Source: a bacterium (GTDB taxonomy: Bacteria > Spirochaetota > Leptospiria > Leptospirales > Leptonemataceae). From it: a DNA stretch of 64,000 nucleotides. The stretch lies in NCBI GenBank assembly GCA_024742665.1, contig JANSYA010000006.1, positions 248,001 through 312,000 on the forward strand. Direction: 5' to 3'. Of the stretch, positions 20,601-26,993 are shown piece by piece. The translations under genes and the position numbers were made by a program. How positions within the stretch are numbered: the first letter of the stretch is position 1; each line of letters starts with the position of its first letter. The notes under the pieces were generated by a model, which saw nothing but the letters and a program-made list of their open reading frames with translations, ran no database searches and was not told where the DNA came from.

Positions 20601-22016
20601 GCACACCGGCACCGAACCGGATGCGACGCGAACGACTAAAGCTTCGTCGAGAAATTCGCCGGGCAAACCTTCCTGGCCGTCGCCGCCTTGATAAACCAGG
20701 TTCGCGTCGGCAAGCGTCGGAAAAATTCGCCGGCAGTCGCCGAGCACGCTCCAGACGCCGCCGCTGAGTTGAACGTACGCCAGACGCGCGAAGGCCGTTT
20801 GCGGAAACATGGGCGGAATAAAATCGTTCGCGCCGTCGACTGCACTCTGTACGGGCCACTCGATGTCCCGGGGAATCGCCCGCGCCGGAATCAGCCAGGC
20901 TTCGCCCGCGCGAAAATCCACGTTGTCGCTCGAAATCGTTTCGGAAGTGAAGGCGATTTCCAGCCCGTGTTCAATCGCTAAAAATTCGGTCGCGTCCGCG
21001 CTGGTCTGCAGCTCGCCTGAATCGCCGGACATACTCCAGCGACGCAGCTTGCGCAGCTCGCCCGTGAACTCGGCGATGTCCAGCGTCGCGCCGCCCCCGG
21101 CGTGGGGAATATAGCTATCGGCCTTGATGCGCAGGCTATCGCCGTCGTCGGCCAGGATTTGAACCAGCCCGCCCGAACGACCGGTGAGTTCAAAGCTATC
21201 GTCGAGGACTTCCAGCCAGTCGCCGGGAGCGAAAAAACCCTGCCGCGGGCCGGTGGCGCTGCGCACAGTCAGCACATCGCCGTTCTGTCCGGTCCACTCC
21301 AGAACTTCGGCGGCGTTCGCACGCGACCACTTGTACGTGGCGACGCCGCCCGCGCCGCCGCGATGAATCTCTACCCGGTACAGCGCGTTCTGCTCGCCCG
21401 CATATTCGCCGGCCTGGCCGGTCGTTGCGTTTGGAGCGAGGCGCGCTTTCATTCGCGCGCGATTTTCCGAGCGTTCCCCGTCGCGAAAGGCCGTCCAGGC
21501 CGCCGACTCCGCCAGGCAGTCCGGCACGTCGCCGACATCGCCGTCCCGCAGGAGACCCAGCTGCAATAGACTGCGCGAACGCGCGGTCGTGTCGAATCCG
21601 CCCAGGGCCGGATCGAGCAGCTCCGGATCTTCCAGGGCTGTGACCAGTGCTTCGCGAGTCCCGGCATAGGCCAGATAGACCCCGTCTTCGGTCGGCAGTG
21701 CATAGCCGGGCAAATCCGGCTGGGCCGTAAAGGCGATAGTCTGATCCGTCTGCCGGACGATTCCTTCTATATAATAGCGTCCCGGCGCGGCTTCCAGATC
21801 CGTGCCCCCGGCCGCGGCCGCAATTCCCAGACCCGGATTTTCCGCCGGGGCGCCGCTTGCGCCGATCGCGTCAGAGGCGGCCCTCCGGTCCTGGTAGGCG
21901 CGAATATCCGCCTGCTCGTTCCAGTCGGCGTCGACCAGAGCCCGGCCTTGCTGCAGCCGCACGGCCGTGTATTTTTCCGGTGCTTGAAAAGTATCGCGTG
22001 AGATATCGGATTTCAT
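5586..22016 (-). CDS. Giant DUF6519 eCIS fibre with FG-GAP, DUF2341, LamG, Kelch and Fn3 modules (5476 aa)
   Basis: The start at 22016 (MKSDIS) matches the N-termini of its two paralogues; the frame is open to 22052. Approximate layout in residues: DUF6519 1-440 (ALYRVEIH and TYKWSR motifs); Ig-like 440-550; tail-fibre-like shaft 595-675 (GDTITGSL, then LTVEGQLTVQGD); four seven-bladed FG-GAP propellers at 707-1072, 1452-1799, 2179-2552 and 2905-3285; seven DUF2341 domains and eight LamG-like jelly rolls (DLSGNGNDG signatures) between 1077 and 4982, often joined by a PGRExVRR-type linker; a GGFRFPDG junction near 5025; one six-bladed Kelch propeller 5079-5355; C-terminal Fn3 5375-5475. LamG unit 5 lacks its DUF2341 partner. 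No signal peptide, as expected for a particle protein. It is probably a receptor-binding arm; ligands are unknown. Last gene of the operon. Confidence 0.85.
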   Translation of the reverse strand: MKSDISRDTFQAPEKYTAVRLQQGRALVDADWNEQADIRAYQDRRAASDAIGASGAPAENPGLGIAAAAGGTDLEAAPGRYYIEGIVRQTDQTIAFTAQPDLPGYALPTEDGVYLAYAGTREALVTALEDPELLDPALGGFDTTARSRSLLQLGLLRDGDVGDVPDCLAESAAWTAFRDGERSENRARMKARLAPNATTGQAGEYAGEQNALYRVEIHRGGAGGVATYKWSRANAAEVLEWTGQNGDVLTVRSATGPRQGFFAPGDWLEVLDDSFELTGRSGGLVQILADDGDSLRIKADSYIPHAGGGATLDIAEFTGELRKLRRWSMSGDSGELQTSADATEFLAIEHGLEIAFTSETISSDNVDFRAGEAWLIPARAIPRDIEWPVQSAVDGANDFIPPMFPQTAFARLAYVQLSGGVWSVLGDCRRIFPTLADANLVYQGGDGQEGLPGEFLDEALVVRVASGSVPVCDARVRFTIVAGDTGATATLEDVLDAANTGASVDVLTDGEGLAAVRWRIDPTTAQPRVSATLLDADGTPLPLLVEFNAGLSVAARLQHTPEAVLDPAGLDLMAGVTTVREALDALENIKADRAGDTITGSLTIDEDLTVEGQLTVQGDVIAKDLAQTPGDVLLGDQDSDRITIHGELKSQHITDALVVDDAMQVREDLLVDGAVGPRSGIGIGEITGDWKFRVAMNVASPIVDAPFSRRSQQLYASDARIGAAFASSFAVHGDWLMAADATDASRAGAVYAFQRVDGEWVERQKITASDSGVDKRFGMRVAIEGDLMVVGSHPENATASTGSVYVFELNDGEWREIQQVVASDAAVGDQFGAFVAISGTTVLAGSPRKNGFAGAAYAFRIVGGVLQEEAKMTPPAPAANDIFGVVAVDGDTAVIGAYSRSQAFVYQRIGQGWVYQQTLSGAGETWFGISVAIDGNQIVVGAPYESGNTTDEGATYIFEFDGSTWSQAARITALDGHAANRYGQNVDINGDTVLVGARGNNNTEGTEAGAVYVLKKEAGVWSQETKFILNDDSAFSGFGSRVQLEDGVAYVANSASNSSAAPRHRTGSLTVIPRTPESLTNYQYELTINTASLVSAGKMNADGSDILFMNSDDLIPLPYWIESGMNTAATKIWVRLPSIPAGGLARIFLHYGNENAVARSSTAETFMGEIEDLGAAWQIEEGAGTLIRDLSGNGNDGTMQGVPVWTDGRFGSALDFNGSNNEILLPPGNLAGTGSDPVSISMWFYSDNDWAVNETRTPWQFAWDSSQFYSVFWNRGGTQGLNIHFRESIHIFVPIELNAILGRWNHFVGVYTGGDKRSTNSFIYYLNGIRLPLGSINEGEVGDGPPYDSRLGSSANALVGLQYWDGRLNHMQVYRRALTDSEVADLSHYYGYATLENPGRILLRTYAETAPIVAIENELPVPFALPEGWQYRKSISIQNDFPESFSEARRSVAVGAFSTLLAEAGDQLLVGSFLEGSDGVVRVLERDAAGFYTEVQSFTGSGLTGGAGFGGSIAVDGDRAAIGAGGQNGGQGAVFVYERQGGVWYETAQLVGDAPGDANLGGDVAIAGDYIFGGGESPSQSQVRVFYKDPTSGWSQTQLLTTSESNPADRAWQLAAYGDVAIVGAFNNIEGGSHVGGAVFVFRLDRETSVWSEVQKLVPSVRNAGDRFGIFPSMHGTTMVIGADEVSIGNGAAYVFELEDGRWVETAKLTDPDGALGDRFGFRTRVSHDTIVAGSEFKHVDGFSDTGVAFVFTRTASGWTPGIEIKAGDFSRDNLFFGYDVEIVGDSIFASTFPGTGVGEVFQFERLRPESVDDVQVLIELDTTNLIADQKLSLQGDDFLITDEDGLTPLPYYVEAESLNSRATKIWARVPGLRAGESKQIFLHYGNPETPARSSAQETFVRVVDGIAAAYSFDSITKARIFDESGNGNEGLAGGGPIYTAGVFENALEFDGVNDYVDVGNTVSTNIRSDITLSCWFRCDAPGTGTDSAINGMLISKHLSNGTRSYSIDVAHTNNRTLNFGIFDTGDVVHGLLSNTSIEYGKWYHVVGTYDRASGNQSIYINGVLDAQQSIGQINLQQTTTPLLLGAQSASGGQRRRYLDGALDQPRVYARSLSAEEVRDLFENRADARIAGNTRSEMVRRSLRATPPVLPAPTEDRIAFEFPESWSVRQAIRIDNRAAVSTNFTKLSAANLDELDYLGGQVFVGDDFAFAGAIGDDELGSGAGAVYVYRREAEINGEDRWLFDAKLTASDGSASHVFGANLSFDGVSLIVTAQGGGRCYIFVRENGAWTEQEILTPSSAASSFGYSAWIDGDLAVVGDHTSDAASTDAGAAYVFRRSGASWSEEAILSHPSPGPTIGFGSAVSISAETGRVAVGCRGDGGSSVNRGAVYLFDFDGSTWQRGAELVADDAANGDQLGESMGMSGDTVVAGAYLKNSSTGAAYVFRQRGDAWIQEAKLTASDGVAGDELSVEIAISGDRILAGARQPSNGPGKAYIFRRDERNNWTEERILKGDGTINGFLFGTVVSIGAKHALVGHRANGVQNLSRGAAYLFELNEGETDIQTELSIDTAALIGAGQMQSDCGDLLFTDADGRGRLAHWIESGKNTADTKVWVRLPYIPYAQTKTIYMHAGNPLARSRSSLADTFVRKIDGVLAAYDFEEDSGTSIVDRSGNGFDGTLQSGASRTAGKFGSSLALNGAGQYASLPPFPGRDNIYDFTVSIWARLDVVTSLTGSGGRHYLFDFRGDGTETPDSIGLYLEHSGGGQLDLISSLTYAPSTFSASQNPVSVIPGVWNHYVLRRRGNQLENFFNGEKLAYIPPIDPNHVPVRLTPANFSHGKRVGIAGADTSLDWHGALDALRIYDRALSDAEIHDAHRNFSDVDPERSVREVLRKRLDNPPLIETAVDGATRRIVPGDAANLDSFATGIGVSGDIVAVGSPDDDDDGSASGSGYLYRRHGDQFGLMQKVRPNDPAANARFGATAAVGGEDHQFAFFGARSSTTFPAPGTVYVYKRDRNQWREHQKLQSSSTTNTDGFGAGLAARGDYLAVGAPYHDLVASDGGAVFIYHREGDLFVEQAILTANDAEAPDGSFGFASLGFNDQANVLVVSAYLKLEGGSASGGAVYIFTRDGNSWSQQAKLISDDRVPGDNFGRWVDIAEDGKTVAIGANDEGTGGAVYIFENDPVQGWVQKTKLTADDGAGGDRFGQCVGLSGGTLAVGAGEDNTAQGTNAGSLYLYRRRGGDWVFDKKYEPEESAVNAQYATRLAMDAEFIYAGNAPVGGTATALQSGVLFAIRHGAERRLYESRPPAQGWLYSEAIELNAKIDAPITVTDYQVPIEIDTTDAIARGRMQPDGSDIAIFAADGVTEINHWIESGINTSATKIWIKVPSISGGDTIRVLLRYGFAESVSRSSVADTFVREITDVRAAYVLDSETGATTVADASANGNPATIVGAVPTGGPAVDRGALLFDGQDDHVLIPDNPQLDVTGNLTLSAVFRCDGPGTGAEAATGSFIISRELTSGDAAYGLLIRHGTRRLDFELWSPGLSVLTSNTVVNYGQWYHVACTYDPASGEARLYINGQLDNSANFGTLSISTPDRSALLGAYFGSADETMLRGFLKGAIAQAGIYAKTFSPDEVADQHAQASLFVAARPGRELIRKTAKVSLDDVILALNFNEGPGGTLTDRSGSGNTASLFGPQWSLQSVRGYSLDFNGINSYAQAPVSWPAIGTGDFSISIWVNMDVIDGDYRVILSDQIVDNFQFGINNVNSSLKRISLFLGAAGFTESEAITLPLGQWHQIGATRRSGLVTFYRNGEIVSTIPNGASVATSSYLDIGYRSTNNFHPVDGRLDELQIYNRALSNAEMRDRFENPGLPLESAIPVTVEATSERFAVDYTGARGIGESLAAPVAWNYRQAIAIDNTAGAALTDYQQLLIVDTATPVREGKVRADLRDLLFVDEGGSSELNYWIESGANSEATRVWVKVPTIPANGVRTIYMYYGNRATYARSSLSGVFVREIPGLTMALQMDEASDAFLLDSSGNANTLDLISAPRVAGNFGSAISLNGTSGYAIRNPYAEIPSNEITVEFWMRSADTSRQGALFSYKLDPNPTGIDEMTFTTNAGLPSYTFQTNNNTAVGGAVVSDNLWHHVAVTWRGQDGEVVFYKDGVETSRDTISVGYALPAGGALVLGQEQDSVGGGFNPAQSYEGLIEGFRVYDRVLTAEEVADAAANYAFATPELPGRTLVRQFAQNAPTVSAGGEEETEFVLLNGPYRRPIVIDRENETESLADYQVLLTIDSAALIAENKTAPDLSDVYFTADDGETQLPFWIESGVGTANTRIWIRVPQIPAGEITSVYMYYGESGRGGDSSAEGTFVAAIEGVAAAYSFDEGAGTLVADSSGNANTGTLTNGPDWTAGQRGGALLFDGQDDYVTIPNSPSVSLTTNISLAAWIRVDGPGTGLQSGPVGYLINKHHTNTNESYATYFNHATRQIVFQVFEAGNITHELTSNRVFNYGQWYFMTGTYDNATGEQRLFFDGVLDASQNEGSFAIAQTTLSVTIGAFFQTPETELRSFLNGAIDEPRIYDAALTPVQVEALYRERSFFSANHPGREFVRRIAASEPALAVGGEEQFPFVTEQEGWPYRIPVTVDNSAGANALNEFQVAIQINTLGPISEGKMQLDGRDLLVTDSDAITQVPFWIEGPMNSVQTKLWVRLPAIAANTRKTIYVFYGNAQATALSNRANVFEREVPNVVAGYSIDEVVGNTLPDLSGNGYDGTIDGATPVAGRAGQALSFDGDNDFVSLPAFGGSQATLNDFTIGLWVNLADHNSPPDGISTFLDLRGTGYNPSAPESIFMKIHNTGAGIEVHHGIEWPTVPPTWTEYAAPIPDPVGQWTQFVFARSGSETRVYVDGVRLADTYESGAQIVPPQIDPVPFSYTKRLGTVFGVAPGADAHWTNGLIEALRFYDRALTDEEISDLFQERGHLSLEAPGVELVHKYAANEPLTSAGPEENIPYQENSAEIRLSIDGVIESRSGGFRFPDGSVQISASSEGVVFPAAHGLLNESPYAPDAFVTNSGTFKSAIDFPDWRNRAAMPFAVRAHSSVNVDGRLHILGGRTEPGTLRADHLRYDPQSDEWEVLVSMNVARQYTRAVELGGRIHMIGGLTHFSNIVSTTSHEVYDPASNSWQNAAPLPEPLHTTVTNVTPDGLIHVIGGRGNTTTYLDVHYVYDSEDDSWHKAAPMPTARGTMDAIVDNAGQIHVIGGYNGNISVFRAEHEVYDPGTDAWRTMAPLPIARHHHRMFLIDDSIYLFGGTIVSSAPQTVDVYSMRHDSWSTIAGSLTGFEFAASRIGDTIYATGGVPDVGVSTSDRNLARSFARTIYMHQRRPVPALDGAISIAAVTSNSVTLRWAQAPTAGLSYRVFYAHEANLRTPDEIEANGIPIGAGAIDAGSILVPGLATGAHYFNVLVEDGVGTRAAYEMTEPVLIA

Positions 22017-22062
22017 AATATTTTCCTGGTATTCTAAAGAGCGCGTCCTCAATGAGCGCTGA

Positions 22063-25000
22063 TCAGTTTTCGAATTGAATCAGTTGGTGGTCCACGGTCG
22101 CCAGCGGTCCGTCCTGGCCGCCGACGATATGTGCGCGATCGCCGATCAGCGCCGCCTGATTATAACCGCGGGGGAAAAGAATATCCGGCATGCGTCGCCA
22201 GGCGTTCGTCGCCGGATTGTATTCCTCTACGATGCTGGAACCTGCCGCAGATGCGTTCGAGGTCCGACCGCCCACGATGTAGATCCGGCCGGCCCGCGCG
22301 AAGACCGAAGCTTTGTCCCGCGGGATCGGCGACGGAGCAAGCGTCGACCAGCTGTCAGTCCCGGGATCATAGGCCTGGTTGACGCCGGTCAGCGCTCCGC
22401 CCGAAAGGCTGCCGCCGATGACGTACATCAGACCGTCTACGAATACGGCCACGTGTCCCCGGCGAGCCGTGGGCATCGGCGCCCCGGCGCTCCAGGAATC
22501 GCCGGCGACGCTATAAATATTAAGCGTATCGAAGACCGAACCACTCGCAGCGCCGCCCGTGACGTAGATCGAAGTCCCGTCGCCGGTCGCTGCGGCGTCC
22601 CGGCGAGCCGTCGGAATCGCAGCGCGCGCCGTCCACTGGTTTGTGACCGGGTCGTACTCTTCGTTGGCGTCCAGGAAAGTCGCCGGACCGACGCCTCCGG
22701 TAATTACGAACAAACGTCCGCCCGCTACGGCGCTCGCCGCTTCGTAGCGCGGCGTCGGGATCGCGGCCCGGGTCGCCCAGGCGTTGACCGCCGGATCGTA
22801 CTCGTAAGTCGCCGCGGGAGCATCGTCGCCCGGCGCGCCGTAACCGGCGGTCACATAAAGTTTAGAATCGACTGCTTGCACGACGTGCGAAGCGCGCGGA
22901 GCCGGTAGCGGAATTCGCGTCGTCGAGGCGGGCAAAGAGATCGCTTCGACGCTCGTGATCGCGCCGCTGACAAAGCCGCCCAGAACGAAGGCGGTGCGGC
23001 CGACGACCGTCGCCGCCGTATAGCGGCGAGCCGAGGCCAGACTGTCGACAGCGCGCCAGGTGTCCGTGCGCGGATCGTATTCTTCAACGACGTTCGTATT
23101 GCCGGAAGACGTAAAGCCGCCGAATGTGTAGATTTTACCGTTCATGCTCACAGCCGATACCGCGTAGCGCGCGGTCGGCATGGGCTGCAGCGTCGTCCAG
23201 ACGTTCGTCGCCGGATCGTAGACTTCGTTCGTCCCATAGATCGTGGCGCCGTTCACGCCGCCGATCGCATAAATTTTTTCATCTACGGCGACGACCGCCA
23301 GGGCTTCGCGACCGACGCTCATCGCCTGGCGTGTAGACCAGGCGTCCGCGACGGGATCGTACTCTTCGTTCGTGGGCAGTCCGGTTCCGCCGGAATCGCG
23401 GCCGCCGACGACGAAGATTCTGCCGCTGAGCGTTTTCGCCGCGCCGACATAAAAGCGGCTCGAAGGTATCGGCTCAAGTGAACTCCACTCATTCCGGACG
23501 GGATCGTACACATCGCTGGCGGTCTGGATTACTCCGTTCTGGATTCCCGCAAACACGTAGATGCGATCATCGTGGACGACCCCTGCCGCATAGGTTCTGG
23601 CCCCGGGTGCTGACGCGCGCTGGGTCCATAGATCCTGCGCCGGATCGTATTCGTACAGACTCGCCGTGGCCGCGGCTCCAGCATCGTCGCCCCCGATATA
23701 ATACGCGCGATCGTTCACCGTCGCCGCGACGCCGCCCACGCGATCCGAAGGCAGCGCGGCGATCGCCGTCCAGTCCAGCTGAAACGGCGCCGGAGCGGGA
23801 GCCGGTGGAACGACCGCATCGCTCTTACACTGCGCCGCGAAGTAGATCGCCGGACTGTACGCTTCGTTGGTGGTCACGTCGCCGGCCGGCCCCTGGACCT
23901 GTCCGGTCAAATAGTAGATCGTATTATGCACGACGGCTCCGGCGCCGTTGTGGCGCAGGCTCATTCCCGTCGGACCGTCGCTCCAGGAATCCGTCGCGGG
24001 ATCATAAATTTTATATATATTCAGATCGGCGCCGCCGCTGATTCCGCCGATCACGTGAATGCGATGGTCGACGACCGCGGCGATCATACCAAAGCCGCTG
24101 AAGGGCATCGGCGCGCGCGTCGTCCAGGAATCCGCCGCCGGATCGTAGACTTCAAGAGCGTTCAAGCCGGCGTTTGTGACCTGATTGCCGCCGAACACAT
24201 AGACTCGATCGTTCAGTACGGCGACCGCAGAATTGGTCCGCGCCGTGGGCATATCGGCACGCACACTCCAGGCGTTTGCGTCGGGATCGAAGGCTTCGTT
24301 GGCGCTGAGCGCAACGCCCGAACTCGGATTGCTATCGCCGCCGATCACATAGATTCGGCCGTCGACTGCGACAGCCGACCCGTTGCTGCGGGGCGTGGGC
24401 AGCGCAGCCAGCGAAGTCCAGGCGTCGGTCGTCGGATCATAGACGCGCGTCGTGTCGGTAACTCCGGTCAGAGTCGATCCCGACCAGGTGCTACCGCCAA
24501 AGACATACATGCGATCGCGGTAGACGGCGGACGCGAGCTGTCCATTCGCCGCCGGCAAAGCGGCGCGGTTGCGCCAGAGATTCGTTAACGGATCGTACTC
24601 TTCGTGTTCGGTGCGTCCGCCGCCCCCTGCTCCACCGCGTGATCCCCCGGCGACGTAAATCCGACCATTTAGTACGGCCACTGCAGGCCTCTGGCGCGCG
24701 ATCGTCATACTCGCAAGCGGCGTCCAGGCGGCGTACTGGCCCCCCGCGTTAATGGCGCGACTTGAGTCGACGAAGCCGTCCGGCGCCACCAGGCTCGGAC
24801 CGGGAACGCAATAACCGGTCGGCACCCCGCCGCCGCCTTCCGCTCCGGCGGTCGTCTGGATCGTACCGTCAGGAAAAACCAGACCGCCCTCCAGAGTTTC
24901 CACGAGTCCCGCGGCGCTCAGCTTATCCGTCGGCGCCGAGGTTCCGACGCCGATGCGTCCTTCCACATCCAGATCTTCTTGCACGCGCAGCGTATCGTCG

Positions 25001-26949
25001 ACGACCAGCCGATCGGTGGTGTGACCGGAATCGAGCTCCGCGTGAATAATAATATCGTCTTCGTCGGCGTTGCCCAGATCGATCGATCCCGGCAGCGAAT
25101 TCGTATCCTGCACGATCACATCGCCGCGCACAGTCAAATCGCCGTTCAGGTCGAAGTCCTGCTGTACGATCAGCGAACCGGTGATCGTATCGCCCGCGCG
25201 ATTGACTTTGATTTCCCCCAGTCGATCGATCGCTTCGTCGACTGTGCTCACGCCGTCGAGTAAGTTCTGAGCATCCGGCCCGGGAACGTCGCCGGTGTAA
25301 TGCACGGCGCTTGATAGATTCAAGTTCGCGTTATAACGCACGAGATAGGACGAGTCGGATCCGTCCGAATTCAAGAGCATCGCCTGGACGCGCTGGTGTT
25401 CGTTCGTCGCGTCGAGTCGCCAGCCGACGGCAGCGCGACCGTCGGCGTCGGTTTCTACGATTGTAATCGCGCCGAGATCCACGCCGCCGGGAGCGTCGCG
25501 CAAAGTGCCCGTTCCGGTTAAAATTTCAAAGCGCACTTTCGCGCCGGCGATCGTTTCGGGGCCGGAGCCGACGCGGACCGCCAGAGCCGTATCCAGATCT
25601 TCGCCGGGCATGCCCTGCTGGCCGTCGCCGCTGACATAAAACAATTCGGGCCGCGTAAGCACCGCGAGCTCCGTGCGCAAATCCGCGCGATTCTCCCAGA
25701 CGCCGCCCAGAGAGCGCACGTACGCCAGGGGCGCGTAGCTGTGTTCGGGGCCGGCGATCTGCGGGATCGCCCCGCCGAATTCGTCCCGGGGCCACTCGAC
25801 GTTGCGCGTGGCGGCCCGGGCGGGAATCAGCCAGTAGTCGCCCACGCTGAAGGCGTCGTCTTCGAACAGGACTTCGATTCCGTTTTCCAGTTCGAACCAG
25901 ACGCCCGCCGACGGCAAGGGCGCGGCTCCCACGGCATCGTTCATATCCCAGCGGCGAATGCGGGCCGTACCGCGCGAAAAGTCCGCGAGGCTCAAAACTT
26001 TCGCGTCGCCTTCGAGTCCGTCGAAATGCCGCAGGCTGTCGGGATCGATGATGATGGTTTCGCCGACGATTTCCTGGACCCGCGCCAGCGTGCCCGGTTC
26101 GCCGGCTTTTTCGCGGCCTTCGTCGCTGACTTCCAGCCAGTCGCCGGCGCGAAAAGAAATCGCGCGATCCCGGCCGGTGCTGCGTACGCTTAATGATGTA
26201 CCGTTGATTTCTAATAGTTCGGAAGCGACGGTGCCGTTATCCCGGGACCACTTGAACGTGGCCGTCGCCGGCTGTCCGCCGCCGGCCACTCCGCCCGCCG
26301 TATGAATTTCCACTCGATACAGGCGATTCTCCTGGCTGCTATAGCCGCCGCGTTCGCCAATATCGCAGGGGTCGGTGCCGACGTCGGCCGCTCGCGTGCG
26401 CGCGCTGATGCGACCGCGCTGCGCCTGGGTAAGCGCGGTGAATTCCGGCGGCGTATCGAAACGCGCGGCGTCGACGCTGCCGTCGCCGATGTACAACAGC
26501 TTCACCTGATTCAGGAGCTGCGCGCGCGTTCCCGTGTCGGGCCCGCCCAGACCGGCTTCGCGAATATTCGCTTCGATGCTCGAAACGCTGCGCTCCCACA
26601 CGTCGAGATAAGCGAGATACAGTCCGTCCTCCGGCAGAGACTGGCCGGGCAGGTCGATCTGATTCGTAAATACGGAGTCCGCGAAGTTTTCGCACAGGAT
26701 GCCGTCGACGTAGATGCTGCCCGCCGAGATGCTCAGATCGGCTCCGGTCGCGCCGACTTGAAAACCGCCGCCGGAAATCGGCACGCCGCTTGCGCCGTAG
26801 GTATCGCGCAGTTTCGTGCGGCGAATATAATTCTGGATGTCGACCTGCTCGTTCCAGTCGGCGTCGGTCAACAGGCGATTTTGCTTCAGACGCACCGCGC
26901 TGTAGTGTTTTTCGCGGCGAAATGTATCTCTCGAAATATCGGTTTTCAT
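22063..26949 (-). CDS. DUF6519 eCIS fibre with three Kelch propellers (1628 aa)
   Basis: The N-terminus MKTDISRDTF...VRLKQNRLLTDADWNEQ is conserved with the other two giant proteins. DUF6519 covers about residues 1-435, an Ig-like segment 436-550, and a shaft with GDTITGSL and LTVRGDV repeats 583-666. A GGLVFPDGTIQTTA junction typical of phage tail fibres lies near 693. The rest is 18 Kelch repeats (MPTARxxxAVAVxxGRIYVxGG, with YDPATDxW between them), forming three six-bladed propellers at about 746-1040, 1066-1336 and 1346-1626. Only 46 bp separate it from the 5476-aa start codon. Probably a baseplate-attached binding fibre. Confidence 0.85.
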   Translation of the reverse strand: MKTDISRDTFRREKHYSAVRLKQNRLLTDADWNEQVDIQNYIRRTKLRDTYGASGVPISGGGFQVGATGADLSISAGSIYVDGILCENFADSVFTNQIDLPGQSLPEDGLYLAYLDVWERSVSSIEANIREAGLGGPDTGTRAQLLNQVKLLYIGDGSVDAARFDTPPEFTALTQAQRGRISARTRAADVGTDPCDIGERGGYSSQENRLYRVEIHTAGGVAGGGQPATATFKWSRDNGTVASELLEINGTSLSVRSTGRDRAISFRAGDWLEVSDEGREKAGEPGTLARVQEIVGETIIIDPDSLRHFDGLEGDAKVLSLADFSRGTARIRRWDMNDAVGAAPLPSAGVWFELENGIEVLFEDDAFSVGDYWLIPARAATRNVEWPRDEFGGAIPQIAGPEHSYAPLAYVRSLGGVWENRADLRTELAVLTRPELFYVSGDGQQGMPGEDLDTALAVRVGSGPETIAGAKVRFEILTGTGTLRDAPGGVDLGAITIVETDADGRAAVGWRLDATNEHQRVQAMLLNSDGSDSSYLVRYNANLNLSSAVHYTGDVPGPDAQNLLDGVSTVDEAIDRLGEIKVNRAGDTITGSLIVQQDFDLNGDLTVRGDVIVQDTNSLPGSIDLGNADEDDIIIHAELDSGHTTDRLVVDDTLRVQEDLDVEGRIGVGTSAPTDKLSAAGLVETLEGGLVFPDGTIQTTAGAEGGGGVPTGYCVPGPSLVAPDGFVDSSRAINAGGQYAAWTPLASMTIARQRPAVAVLNGRIYVAGGSRGGAGGGGRTEHEEYDPLTNLWRNRAALPAANGQLASAVYRDRMYVFGGSTWSGSTLTGVTDTTRVYDPTTDAWTSLAALPTPRSNGSAVAVDGRIYVIGGDSNPSSGVALSANEAFDPDANAWSVRADMPTARTNSAVAVLNDRVYVFGGNQVTNAGLNALEVYDPAADSWTTRAPMPFSGFGMIAAVVDHRIHVIGGISGGADLNIYKIYDPATDSWSDGPTGMSLRHNGAGAVVHNTIYYLTGQVQGPAGDVTTNEAYSPAIYFAAQCKSDAVVPPAPAPAPFQLDWTAIAALPSDRVGGVAATVNDRAYYIGGDDAGAAATASLYEYDPAQDLWTQRASAPGARTYAAGVVHDDRIYVFAGIQNGVIQTASDVYDPVRNEWSSLEPIPSSRFYVGAAKTLSGRIFVVGGRDSGGTGLPTNEEYDPVADAWSTRQAMSVGREALAVVAVDEKIYAIGGVNGATIYGTNEVYDPATNVWTTLQPMPTARYAVSAVSMNGKIYTFGGFTSSGNTNVVEEYDPRTDTWRAVDSLASARRYTAATVVGRTAFVLGGFVSGAITSVEAISLPASTTRIPLPAPRASHVVQAVDSKLYVTAGYGAPGDDAPAATYEYDPAVNAWATRAAIPTPRYEAASAVAGGRLFVITGGVGPATFLDANEEYDPVTNQWTARAAIPTARRDAAATGDGTSIYVTGGAASGSVFDTLNIYSVAGDSWSAGAPMPTARRGHVAVFVDGLMYVIGGSLSGGALTGVNQAYDPGTDSWSTLAPSPIPRDKASVFARAGRIYIVGGRTSNASAAGSSIVEEYNPATNAWRRMPDILFPRGYNQAALIGDRAHIVGGQDGPLATVDHQLIQFEN

Positions 26950-26993
26950 ATTAGTTTCACTTGCGCTCGATTCGCGCTTCGCTCGCGGGCGAT

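Noticed and set aside
5586-22016. Chimeric assembly as the cause of the giant gene
   Set aside because: The frame is intact over 16.4 kb, both ends match the paralogues, modules differ from each other in sequence and each propeller has a whole number of blades. Long-read confirmation would still be worthwhile.
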